Assembly: GCA_009829735.1 (NCBI GenBank)
Contig: CM020620.1
Location: 3,712,299 to 3,776,298, forward strand
Direction: 5' to 3'
Origin: Pyropia yezoensis
Lineage: Eukaryota > Rhodophyta > Bangiophyceae > Bangiales > Bangiaceae
Length of the DNA: 64,000 bases
A program made the position numbers and the translations under genes. Of this stretch, positions 1 through 9,591 are shown piece after piece; position 1 is the first letter of the stretch; each line of letters starts with the position of its first letter. The notes beneath the pieces are model-generated. The model was not told the origin of the DNA, did not search any database, and was given only the letters and a program-made list of their open reading frames with translations.

Positions 1-1
1 G

Positions 2-1158
2 CGGGAGGGGGGGGGCGCCGCGTCGCCGTCGGCGGCGGGGCCGCCGCCGCCAGCGGGCCCGACGCTAGACCTCCCCGCCCGCCGCGACGCATTGCGGCGG
101 GCCACCACCTACGCGGCCGCCGCGCGCGTCGAGGCGCCGTCGGCCCCCGCCGACGCGCTCCTCGCGGGCATTGAGGCGGTTGCAGACGTGGCGGCGCTCC
201 AGGCGCTGGCGCTGGACGAACTCGCCGACCCGCCGCGGCCGCCGCTGCGGCCACCGCCGCCCACAGGCGACGACCGGGCTCCGCCTGAGGCCGCCCCCCC
301 CCCCCCCCCCGATGCGGCCGCCCTGGTGGCCCGCCTCCACGGTGGCATCCTCTCCCTCGACACCCTCTACCACGCCGTCGTCGTGCCCGGTCGCCTCCAC
401 GCCACCGCCATTGCGGTGGTGGCCGCCGCAGACGGCGGCACGGCCGGCGCGGCGGCGGCGGCGGCGGCGCGCCACTGGACCGCCCTCCTGCCCGTCTCTC
501 CCCCGCTGTCGACAGCCGCATGGGGCGCCGCCCTGCGCTGGGTCACCCGCCTCGGCACGCGCCTCCACCCGTCGCCGACGGCGTTTCCGCTGGCCGCGAT
601 TGTCGCTGCCGCCGAGGCGGCGCGGGCGGCGGTGACGCCCCGCCCGGCGGCGACGGCGGTGCCCGCCGCGCTCGCGGCGGTCCCGGTCGCAGGGGGTGAC
701 GTTGCCGCCGCCTATGCCGCCGCTGCTGCGGTGGTTGGCGGGGGAGGGGGGGGGGGGGCGACGCGGCGGCCGCGGCCGCCACGGGCGTCGACGGCGACGA
801 CGCCCCCCCTGCCACCACCACCCCCTCTGCAGGTGGGGGTGCCCCCCCGCCGCCGTCGCCGTCGCCGCCGTCGGCAGTGGCGGTGGCGGTGGCGCTCGCC
901 GAGGCGGTGGCGGTGGCGGTGGGCGCCGCGGGCGTTGCCGCCGCCGACAGCGGCGGGCCGGGGGCGGCGGCGGTGGCGGCGGCCGCCGCCGCCCTACGGC
1001 GGACGGGCGGAGGGGGGACCCCCGCGGCGGCGGCGCTGGCGGCCGCAACTCGGGGGGGAGGAGAGCCCGACCACCCCCGGCCGGGGGGGGCGGAAGGGGG
1101 GAGGCACCGCCTTGCGGCGACCGCCGGGGGGGGGGGAGGCGTGGATCCGTGGGAGTAG
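2..1158 (+). CDS. NUP155: Nup155/Nup170-type nucleoporin, C-terminal part (5' partial, frame break)
   Basis: This is the C-terminal alpha-solenoid part of an inner-ring nuclear pore scaffold protein. The 5' end lies outside the window. The reading frame beginning at base 2 gives a block resembling the Nup155 family: LDLPARRDALRRATTYAAAA (about 70-130), then ILSLDTLYHAVVVPGRL (about 345-395), then an LGTRLHPSPTAFPL block (about 550-595), which correspond to the family's 'SLE-LYN-P-L' and 'LG-P-FPL' segments. The frame breaks in the G-run at about 739-758: upstream sequence codes in the frame of base 2, while the Ala/Val-rich sequence that follows (DAAAAATGVDGDDAP at about 757-802, through VDPWE) is open in the frame of base 1 and stops at 1158. 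A missing G in the homopolymer or a short intron would explain it. The identification rests on recalled family motifs in a very Ala-biased sequence, so it is moderately sure. Confidence 0.6.
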
Positions 1159-1477
1159 GAGAGGGAGGGAGGTGGTGGGGGGGGGGGTTGGATACCCAGG
1201 GTGGGGTGGCGCCGCGGTGCCCACCTCCTTTCCCACCACTCCTGTCGCTGACGGCGCGGCCGTCGCCGCCCGCAGCGCGACGAGCGGGGCGTCGGCAAGA
1301 CAACGAATCTTCTGGCGCAGCACCCTGAGAGGCTCGGGGCACGATGATAAACAAGAGGTATAAAAAAAAAGTGACGCCGGCGGCGCGGCGAGCACGCCTC
1401 GCTACGGGCACCAAACCGGACAAAAACCACATGCCGCCCGCTCTCCTCAGTCTCCCTATGCCTCCCCCCGCCCCCCT

Positions 1478-2965
1478 TCAATCCAAATGAAACGCCTTGG
1501 TCCGCACAAGGTACGACGGCAGCGGGTTGTGCATGTGCTTGTACCGGCGGTCCACCCAAAAGCGGCTGGTGCTGCTCAGCGGCCTCGCCGACGGGAGAGC
1601 CACAAACATCGCCACCCCCCCCGCGGCGAGGCCCAGCCCCCCCGGGACGGCAAGAAACCACGCGCCGTGCCGGGCAACAGTGGCGATCAGCCCAAACGCC
1701 GCCGCCACAACGCCCGCCGCGACGAGCGACGCAGACAGCACCATCACCGCTAGCATCTCATGGCCATTGCGCGCCGAGCGGCTGCCAAATTCCGCCTCCC
1801 AGACGGTGCGGAAGCCGCCGCGGGGGCCCACCGGCTCCCCGCGGTAGCGCGTGCCGGGGATGTCGTACGCTGGGGACAGACCGTAGGCTTCCTCCCATAG
1901 GGACCGCGTCTCGGCAATGGGGAGGCCCCGAAAGTTGAGCTTGAGCGCCAGCGCCGTCTCCTCCCCGTCCGAATAGAGGTCGCCGTCCGCCTCGAGGACC
2001 GCCCGCTCCTGCTGGATGAGGTCCTGCCGCCGCGCTTCCGCGTCGAGGGCATCGTGTCCCACGACACCACCCACCAGAGCGATGCAGTCTGCGTGGTAGT
2101 CGCGCGTCGACGCCATGTGCGCGTGCCACACCAGGTTGATGTCCATCATCGGCACAAGATACGTGTCGGGCTGGCGCTTGCGGAGGAGGGTAAACATCAT
2201 GTAGCGGTCAAAGGCGCGGAGCAGGAACTCGTCCTCCTCAATTGCGTCCCACTCGAGGCCCGCCCGTGGGTCAACGGTCTGGAACACAAAACGCTTTTGG
2301 AGGATGGCGCTCGCCTCAACGTCAAACGACACGATGCTCCGCTCCGTCGCGCGGCCGCTCTCCCCGACCGCATGTGCGTACGTGTCCACCGCCTCCTTCT
2401 TCTTCTTCTCGTCCACAGCATAGGGGGTGTTGAGAATGTAGGCGGGTAGGTACGGCTCAAATGGGTAGAGCACGTCCCACAGCCGTCGCAGCGGCTTGGA
2501 CTGCGCGTCCTCCCCATCGGAAAAACGAAACGCCGTGTCGGCGTCGGTGTGGAGGACCTCATTAGCAGACGTCAAGCCCGCCGTGTCAGCCGCATAGGCG
2601 CCCGGGTGAAGGCGGTGGAGCAGCCACACCCACGCAATGTCCAGCGGCGGTACCAGGGAGGAGGAGGTGAGGCCGTCGCCCGCCGCATTCTTGGCGCGGA
2701 TGTGCCCCACCTTGGCGGCCAATGCCGGGTCGCTGGGCGTCGTCGACGCGGGCAGTAGCACCGCCAGCAGAAGGGGAAGCCACAGCGCCTCGTACCGCCA
2801 GATGGCGCGGCGGAGGGCAGGGCCCTCGTAGAGGGACTCGTAGCTCACGTCCACCGCACGCACCAGGTACATATTCCGCCGCGTCATGTCCACATACTCG
2901 GGCTTGGTGCGGGCGAGGGATCGCTGGATGCCAACCAGCTCCTGATTCACCTGGCGCTCCCGCAT
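1478..2965 (-). CDS. DUF1399 / GRDP-like protein with two C-terminal membrane segments
   Basis: A 495-residue protein of the DUF1399 (glycine-rich domain-containing protein, GRDP) family, whose biochemical role is unknown; plant members are linked to stress and development. Two copies of the family's D-x-x-x-W-x-x-H-x-x-x-P/Y signature are visible: PPLDIAWVWLLHRLHPGAY at residues about 106-124 and MMDINLVWHAHMASTRDYH at about 273-291. The Gly-rich tail of plant GRDPs is absent. Instead residues about 403-430 and 435-458 form two hydrophobic, probably membrane-spanning segments, followed by a short basic tail. The start is the first ATG in the frame; the frame is open upstream only through a GTG and low-complexity sequence. 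It converges on the nucleoporin gene, with about 320 bp between stop codons. Single exon. Confidence 0.75.
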   Translation of the reverse strand: MRERQVNQELVGIQRSLARTKPEYVDMTRRNMYLVRAVDVSYESLYEGPALRRAIWRYEALWLPLLLAVLLPASTTPSDPALAAKVGHIRAKNAAGDGLTSSSLVPPLDIAWVWLLHRLHPGAYAADTAGLTSANEVLHTDADTAFRFSDGEDAQSKPLRRLWDVLYPFEPYLPAYILNTPYAVDEKKKKEAVDTYAHAVGESGRATERSIVSFDVEASAILQKRFVFQTVDPRAGLEWDAIEEDEFLLRAFDRYMMFTLLRKRQPDTYLVPMMDINLVWHAHMASTRDYHADCIALVGGVVGHDALDAEARRQDLIQQERAVLEADGDLYSDGEETALALKLNFRGLPIAETRSLWEEAYGLSPAYDIPGTRYRGEPVGPRGGFRTVWEAEFGSRSARNGHEMLAVMVLSASLVAAGVVAAAFGLIATVARHGAWFLAVPGGLGLAAGGVAMFVALPSARPLSSTSRFWVDRRYKHMHNPLPSYLVRTKAFHLD

Positions 2966-3640
2966 GATGACAGGGAAGCGGAGGGCAGGGGGGGAGGGCG
3001 AGGGTTGGGGTAGGGAGGAGCGGGATGGGAAGGGGGGGGAGCAGCCGCCGGAGGTCACGGCAGGACGCGTAACGGGGAGAAGGGGGGGAAAGGGGGGCCG
3101 CGACTGGGACCGGCCGCACCTGACAAAACAGGTCTAGGAAGCGGCTCACGCGACAGTGGAAGCGGCAGAAGGCACACGAAGAAGAGGCTCGCCGTCCCCA
3201 CAGGCTCTCCCTCCCCAGCTGTGCGCACCCTCGGCCGCGTTCGCAGCCACCAGGCGAGGAGCCGTAGACCACGGGCGCCTGGCGCGGGTGACTCCTCACG
3301 GCGGGTGGCGTCAGACAGACCACCACCTTCGTGCGAGGTGGTGCCCGCTGCACGCGCGGGCAGGGACAATCCCGCGAGGCATGCGCACGACTAGGAATTC
3401 CGTCCTGTCGGCTCCCATCTGTAACGTGCGCTGGGCGGGGGGGATTGTGGTGTTTAGAAATCGTTCTTCTCATGACAGTGCGGCCGGCAGACTTGTCCCA
3501 TAGAGATTCCCAAGGCAACTCCTTCCTTGCAATAGGAGTCTCAGCGTGAGCTCTGCTCGACCCTGCGGCATTCCCTCAATTTTTGCGTGCGGCATCTCGC
3601 AGAAAGGCGCCCCACGCTTGGGTGTCTTTAAGGTCGGCAG
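2966..3640. other. Upstream region of the DUF1399 gene
   Basis: GC-rich, purine-tract-rich sequence between the minus-strand DUF1399 gene and the retrotransposon block. It presumably holds that gene's promoter. I see no convincing TATA box, RNA gene or ORF with family resemblance. Confidence 0.4.
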
Positions 3641-3707
3641 TTTCGGTAAACGAGTTCGGTGACCGATATCGGTAAAGTTCGGTATACCGATCGATATCGG
3701 TAAGACC
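3641..3707. repeat. Cluster of TTCGGT / ACCGATATCGGT palindromes
   Basis: About 65 bases contain four TTCGGTRA-like words and two overlapping dyads: ACCGATATCGGT at 3662-3673, and ACCGATCGATATCGGT at 3686-3701. It lies about 180 bp left of the E1 5' LTR. It could be a transposon end, a protein-binding array or a degraded MITE; nothing in the sequence decides between them. Confidence 0.4.
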
Positions 3708-3885
3708 TTTTGCCTTACCTTGGGTAAGGATTATCACGACTTGAACTAACTTATTTTAAGACCAGAGTGAATGGGGCCAACGCTAAGCCTTCAACCCTAT
3801 TTTTTTGTGTTATCCCTCGCCTCCGTTCATAGCACGAAGTCCTGGCGTGCACTGAGCCACTCTTGAGACCCACAAAAGAGCTCGC

Positions 3886-4524
3886 TGTGGGGGTTTACCG
3901 CACCCCTCAGGCTAGGGGCATCCCCCTTCAGGGGGAGGCAGATCGTGGCGACCTCTGCCCCTGACCAATCGGGGGCAGGAGGGGGTCGCTCCTCCCTCGG
4001 GAGGGGCACGCCACGTCATCCTCGCTGGATCCCCCCATGAATGGGGGGAGAGATAAGATAATATCGGGTAGAGCGATTACGCCCGCCCGATTGGAATTGC
4101 CCTTCTGGCCAGTGAAGGGAAGTTACCTAGGGCGGGCTACTTCCGCCCTAATCTGGCCGAGATTTAGTGAGATTCCTCCACTGAGCGTGTTTTGCGTGGA
4201 GAGATGTGTTGGAGGGTTCTGAGTGTTTTGATTGGGTGTTTAGTGTAGGGAGTGTTGGCCCGCACTCCGGGGTCCCACAGCGGGCCCTGGACCGGCGGGC
4301 CAAAGAGGGATATCTGCGCGTGGGGCTGTGCCCGTTGCTTCCCCCTCACAAAGAATCTACCTTGCGTTACCCTCGTGTTCCCCGTCCCGGACGCTTCCAC
4401 CATTGTGTGGAGCTTACGTTCCGGCGGTTCTGACTCCAGGGTTTATACCCCGGGTTCCCCACCATCTCCTTCAGGAGGATAAGGTACCCCGTTGGTGTGG
4501 GCTTACGCCCAGATAACCACCACA
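3886..4524 (+). repeat. E1 5' LTR
   Basis: Runs from TGTGGGGG to CCACA and is repeated at 41317-41956. It contains several perfect hairpins, for example CCCCCCAT-GA-ATGGGGGG at 4031-4048 and CCTGCCCC/GGGGGCAGG near 3955-3980. A TTTATA at 4442-4447 reads TATAAA on the minus strand. Confidence 0.85.
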
Positions 4525-4526
4525 TC

Positions 4527-4544
4527 TGGTGGAGCAGCAGGGGA
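4527..4544 (+). other. E1 primer-binding site
   Basis: TGGTGGAGCAGCAGGGGA begins two bases after the LTR. Its complement ends in CCA, as expected of a tRNA 3' end (UGCUGCUCCACCA). The same 18-mer follows the 5' LTRs of E2 and E4. It is not the plant initiator-Met site (TGGTATCAGAGC); I cannot name the tRNA. Confidence 0.8.
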
Positions 4545-4670
4545 GGGGATTCGCTCCGCCTTCTGGTGGAGTCTCCTCTCCTTTTGTTGGATGGTTTCTT
4601 GGTCGTGTGCTCTGTGGTTGGGTTGTGACCCCTGGTACCTTTTCTTTCTTGCCTTTACAGGTGGGTCGAG

Positions 4671-6473
4671 ATGCAGTCTGATACTTCTGCTCCTCCTCAA
4701 GGAGGAGGTCCTACACCTGTGGAAACGTCAAACGTGACAGCAGGCACCGGCGAAGCTCCCGGTGCCGCCTCACGGACCAACCCTGGTGTTGAGTCGGCCG
4801 CTCAGCGGGAACGCACGAGTTTGTCCCGTTTGGACCTGCCTCCGGGTGGAGTGCCAGGCGCCGGTGAGGCTCCCGGCCTGGTACAAGCCACTCCAGGCGC
4901 GACCCCTGATGGGGAGGCAGCCCACGGCTTCGGCGACCGCTCTACCTTTACCTCCCGTGAGTGGGGGGCCTGGGCCTCACCCACGGGTGGGGGTACGTTT
5001 GCATCGCCCACCCAGGACCGTATGGATACGGATAATTTTAGAGGCGCCCCTTTGGGGGGCGTACCCGCTGTGGGGGGGTCGTCCTCCACGGCTATGGGAA
5101 CTGTTCCTCTGGCGGCTTTCCGCCAGATGTTGACTGAGGTGGTCTCACCAATTTCGGCTCGACTCGAAAAGGTCGAGGGTTCAATCTCTCGATCTGGTCG
5201 GCGGACTCGCCGCCGACCCCATGGTTATTCGCAGACATCTTCCTCTTCGGAGGCAAGTGATGTTGATCCTGAGAGGCGTGGGGCGAGGCGCTTAAGCGCT
5301 TCGACCCACCGCCGGGTGGCCCGTGTGCTATCCCCCGGACGTAACGGGGAACCGGAGCGGGTTATCCCGCTCAAGATAATACCCGATGATGATACCTTTA
5401 AAGGTATCCTGGATTGCGAGTCTTATGCACTCGCCAATAAGAGCGTACGCTATGATGAAGAGATGGCTCACGGCTTAGGCCGGAAGCGCAAAGAGATATC
5501 CCTCACGTTTGGGCGTGACGCCCTTTGGGACGGGACCCCCCCTCTAGGGGTGTTCGAATTCCTAAATCGCTTCCGTAAGGCTAGCGATGACAACGACCTC
5601 TCAGAAGGTCGGGCTATGTACCTCCTTCCGGAGTTTACCCAAGGGGAGCTCAAGAAGGAGCTCCTCTCCCTTATCCCCTCTAAGGCGGGGGGACGAGCGG
5701 GAGAGGTCACTTCGTATCTGGAGCTGGTTAACTGGCTCCTCCGCAGTTATGCGGACGAGGAAATTACATCATCCCAAGTGGCAGCGTTTAATAACGTTGC
5801 CCAAGAGGAGGATGAAACCGAGACCGCCTTTTACCGGCGCGTCCGCGACGCAAATGCGCTCTGCGGGTATATACATACTGCGAGCCAACTTAAGGGCCGC
5901 TTTATGCAAGGGGTCTGGTGGGAGGTACGGACTGATGTCCGTGAATTTAATACACCAGACACGCCCATAGAGGCGTTGGTAAGATATGCTCAACGCAAAG
6001 GCGACATATGTCGCCGGCGCAATGAGGAGCTGCGGGCCCAATGGTCCGCAGACGCTGCGGAGCGTCGGGCTCGGCGCAATGCCTCTAAAGGCATTGCAGC
6101 GGGGGTGGCTACTACCCCCAGCGGTTCCTCCGTACCTTCGTTGTGCGGGGGGAAGGCCAAAGTTGGCACTGATGCGGGGAGGGAGCGTTTAAATCGCTAC
6201 CCCTGCTTGGCTTGTAACAGCCATGAGCATTTTTCGCGCCACTGTGCCGACCTTAGTGTCGAGACGCGGGCCAAGTTTGAGAAAGCCCGTAAGGAGCGCG
6301 CTCGGGTTGAGGGCCGTACCCCGCGGGGTACGGCGGGGACAGCGCAGCCCGTAGCGGTTGTCACCGAGGGGGGGCCTTCTGGCGCCCCTAAAGGGGGGCC
6401 TGGCCCCTAGGGGAATATTGAAGAGTCAGAGGACTCTTCATCTGAGGATACCCTCTCCTCAAAAAACGATTGA
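4671..6473 (+). pseudogene. gag: E1 gag (capsid/nucleocapsid), one internal stop
   Basis: Gag forms the particle and binds the genomic RNA. The ATG at 4671 opens a long frame with a Ser/Gly-rich N-terminus, an Arg/Ser basic stretch (about residues 180-220), a helical capsid-like region (about 240-450), and one CCHC zinc knuckle, CLACNSHEHFSRHC, at about residue 512. A TAG at 6408 ends the 579-residue product, but the same frame continues through an acidic segment to a TGA at 6471, with the slippery heptamer AAAAAAC just before it. The TAG is therefore probably a late inactivating change. A strong splice-acceptor-like sequence (TTTCTTTCTTGCCTTTACAG) ends 10 bases before the ATG, so the leader may be spliced. 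Confidence 0.75.
6461..6467 (+). promoter_or_regulatory. E1 gag-pol -1 frameshift site AAAAAAC
   Basis: In the gag frame the codons are TCA AAA AAC GAT TGA, a classical X XXY YYZ heptamer five bases before the gag stop. Slipping back one base gives AAA AAA CGA TTG and enters the pol frame exactly. No downstream structure was computed. Confidence 0.6.
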
Positions 6474-9004
6474 GGGGGAGGCCTGATGAGGATGATTCCT
6501 CCCCCGGGGAAGAGGATGTCGTGTTGAAACGCATCTTACCCCGACCTCGTGGGGTGAAGCGTAAGATGGTCCGCCCTACAGGGAAGGACGAAGCTAAACA
6601 AGCAGCTCGGATGGTGGCATTAGTGTCACTACCCACGGCTTATCAATTAGCCGTACGGCTTTTTATTACTAAGGGATATGAATGGGCGACGAGGGCCATC
6701 CTCGATACCGGGAGTGGCCCTTCGCTCGTCCGGAAGCAGGCATTACCTCGGGGGTTCCCTATGGAACCCCTGGGAGACCTGGAAACCTTAAGGTTTTATG
6801 ATGTGAACGGGGGATGGCTCCCCATAGTGGGAAGCGTCACCCTGGGGGTCTGTGTGGGAAAACAAGTCTCATACATATCCTTTGGCGTGGTTCCGAATAT
6901 GTGCGTCCCTGTTATCCTGGGGAACACATTCGTGGACCACGAAACTAAGAGTATTAACTCGGAGGACCAGACGGTCACCCTCTTATCGGGGGAGACCGTC
7001 CCCATCCTGCGGGGGGTTCAGAAGAACCCCCGCCGCAAGCCGAACAGGGAGGCGGTGTGTGCGTGTCCCCGGGGGGGGAACGCCCGCCTGGTCCTTACTC
7101 ACAAGACGCTTATGCGTCCGGGTACGATAGCGCACGTTCAAACGCGTGGCAACTTTCAAGGCCACGGATACATCCGTGGCAAGAGCACATTGCACTCCAT
7201 TCATGGAGCGCAACTGGCCGAGGGGCCCGCCACGCTTAAGCCTGGCCAGCCTACTACGGTACAGGTCATGAATCCGACTAAGCGGCCGGTACGTGTACGT
7301 GCCGGCATGGCCATAGGACACATTACTGTGTTTGCTGGCGTCAGCCAAGAGGCTTCCACCGAGGAGTTGAAGGATCCGGAACCGAAACCGGCTCCGAAGG
7401 AATCCTCCCTCGCCCCAGGTATAGACCTGGGGAAGGTGCCTGAAGGCCTGCGAGCGAAGCTCACGGCGCTTTTAGAGAGATATAATTCTCTCTGAGATGG
7501 CACCCTCGGAACGATCAAAGAGACGGTACACCGTATCCGGCTTAAGCCAGGAGCGGTCCCCGTCCGACAACATCCCTATAAGTCTGGTCCTAGGACCCGT
7601 CTAGTGGAAGAGGAGCAAGTCCGATTAATGGACTCGCTCGGGGTCATAGAACCCTCCCACGGGGAATGGGCTAGCCCCGTGGTAATCGTCCCTAAGCCTG
7701 GGGGCGGTAAACGATTTTGCATCGACTACCGTCGTCTTAATGAGATGACGGTGAAGGATGCATATCCTATCCCGCGTATGGACGAGTGCTTAGATTCACT
7801 CGGGAACGCCAACGTCTTTTCGACGTTGGATTGTAATGCTGGCTACTGGCAAATACCGGTAGCCAAAGAGGACCGGCCGTTAACGGCCTTTACGTGCCAC
7901 TCTGGCACTTGGCAGTGCAAGCGCCTCCCTTTTGGGTTGTGCAACGCGCCAGCCACCTTTCAGCGTGCCATGGACATGATCCTGGCAGGCGTGAAGTGGC
8001 AGATATGCCTCGTCTACTTGGATGACGTTATTGTCTTTTCCAAGTCGGCGGAGGATCATTTAGAGCACCTTGAGACGGTGCTCTCCCTCCTCAAGGCTCA
8101 TGGGGTTTCCCTCAAGGCCAACAAGTGCCACCTCTTTCAAGAGGAGGTCGACTACCTCTGCCATGTCATAAGACCTGGCCGCGTTCTCGTTAACGAGAAA
8201 AATACGAGAGCGCTACGAGGGTTGCAATACCCTCGTACACAAACCCAGATGAAAAGTTTTCTGGGGATGTGCGGCGTCTATCGGCGCTTCGTACGGGACT
8301 TCGCCAAAGTAGCGAAGCCCCTAACCGCGCTGACGAGTACCAAGCTTCCTACGAAGCTATCTCCCCCCACAGAGGTGGAGAGGAACGCTTTCGAGACGCT
8401 TCGGGGGCTGCTTCTATCACCCCCCGTATTAGCGATACCTCGGATAGGCGGCCACTATATAGTGGACGTGGACGCGAGCTATGAGCAGCTCGGCTGTTGT
8501 TTATTACAACAGCAGCCCGACGGGGAGTACCTCCCTGTAGGGTATTATTCCCGGCCGTTGAATCCGGCGGAGAGAAATTATCACGTCACCGAGATTGAAG
8601 CGCTCGGTGTCGTATGGGCCGTGACGCACCTACGATCCTACCTTGAAGGCGAGGAATTTGTAATAAGGTGTGATCACCGTGCCCTTTTGTCGGTGCTGGC
8701 TACAAATAGCCCAAACATACGCATTAACCGTTGGCGGCTTCGGCTGTCTGAGTTTACCTACAAACTCCGGTATAAACCGGGGGCCGACCATAAGGTGGCC
8801 GACGCTTTGTCACGCTTGCCCACGGACGAGCCTGACAAGGCTCCTATAGATGAGGACCTTCCGGTCCTCGCCACGGTGACCAGGTCTGCTCAGGCTTTGG
8901 CCGGGCGGAGCGAGAAGCATCGCCCTTTGGGGCCTATTACGGTAGAGGAGCTTATAAAAGCTCAGGCTGAGGACACCTTCTGCCTGGAACGGCGGAAGGA
9001 ATGG
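6468..9004 (+). pseudogene. pol: E1 pol, 5' part: protease, reverse transcriptase, RNase H
   Basis: Aspartic protease with AILDTGSGPSLV at about 6699-6734. The reverse transcriptase has the DCNAGYWQIPVA block, LPFGLCNAPATF and catalytic YLDD (at about 8017). RNase H has DVDASYEQLGC and TEIEALGVVWAV. A single TGA at 7493-7495 interrupts an otherwise continuous frame, where the related sequences have Trp in an LWDGxLG motif just before RT. The frame is then cut by E2 at 9004, after AEDTFCLERRKE, and resumes in register at 32254. Pol is read in the -1 frame relative to gag. The coding strand is studded with perfect inverted repeats. It is inactive through the stop and the insertion, but otherwise well preserved. 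Confidence 0.85.
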
Positions 9005-9366
9005 TGTAGCAATATGGTTGTCCGTATTGTGACCCTAATATTAGGGGGGCTACTTCTAATCCTTAACTTTCAATTGAGAGTCCGTACTGGTCACGGTATC
9101 TATAAGTTACGTATGACCAGAGGGACTTGCATCTTGGGGTGGAGGGTAGTTAGTAGTGTCTCCGAGGGTTTATAACGTGGGGGCCGGCGGCGAATCCACC
9201 GCCGGCCAAGGTAGAACAACAAACCCCTCCCATTTGGGCTCCCATCTTGGTCCCGTGGCTTGCGCTCCAAGGACAGCAACCTTGGCCTCCCGGTGACGTT
9301 GGTGCCGATCCCCCTTGGTGAGTGTTCCCTGAGAGTGGACGTGCGACGGATCCCTATTGTGCTACA
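9005..9366 (+). repeat. E2 5' LTR
   Basis: TG...CA repeat matching 31887-32248 with one difference. It has strong dyads (CCCTAATATTAGGG; GCCGGCGG/CCGCCGGC), and TTTATA at 9169-9174 reads TATAAA on the minus strand. The 18-base primer-binding site follows at 9368-9385. Confidence 0.92.
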
Positions 9367-9367
9367 T

Positions 9368-9385
9368 TGGTGGAGCAGCAGGGGA
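9368..9385 (+). other. E2 primer-binding site
   Basis: TGGTGGAGCAGCAGGGGA, one base after the LTR and identical to the E1 and E4 sites. Confidence 0.8.
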
Positions 9386-9591
9386 CGGGTTTCCGTCACC
9401 CTTGTGGTGACGCCGTCTTCGGCCCTGGCACACGGATAGGGATCCGGTCCTTTTCTTGTACTCGTGGTTTTGCGACCTGATCGATTGTGTTGAGTTTTTA
9501 CCTTTGACTTTGATCTACTGTTACTCCCCCCAATCTACCCCCTCGCTCTCTTATTCGTGGTGATTGTTACGTCGGTTGACTGATTGTGACT

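Noticed and set aside
65..1432. A 455-codon minus-strand frame opposite the nucleoporin
   Set aside because: Arg/Pro/Gly low complexity produced by the GC-rich complementary strand; it spans a real gene and an intergenic gap and has no domain.
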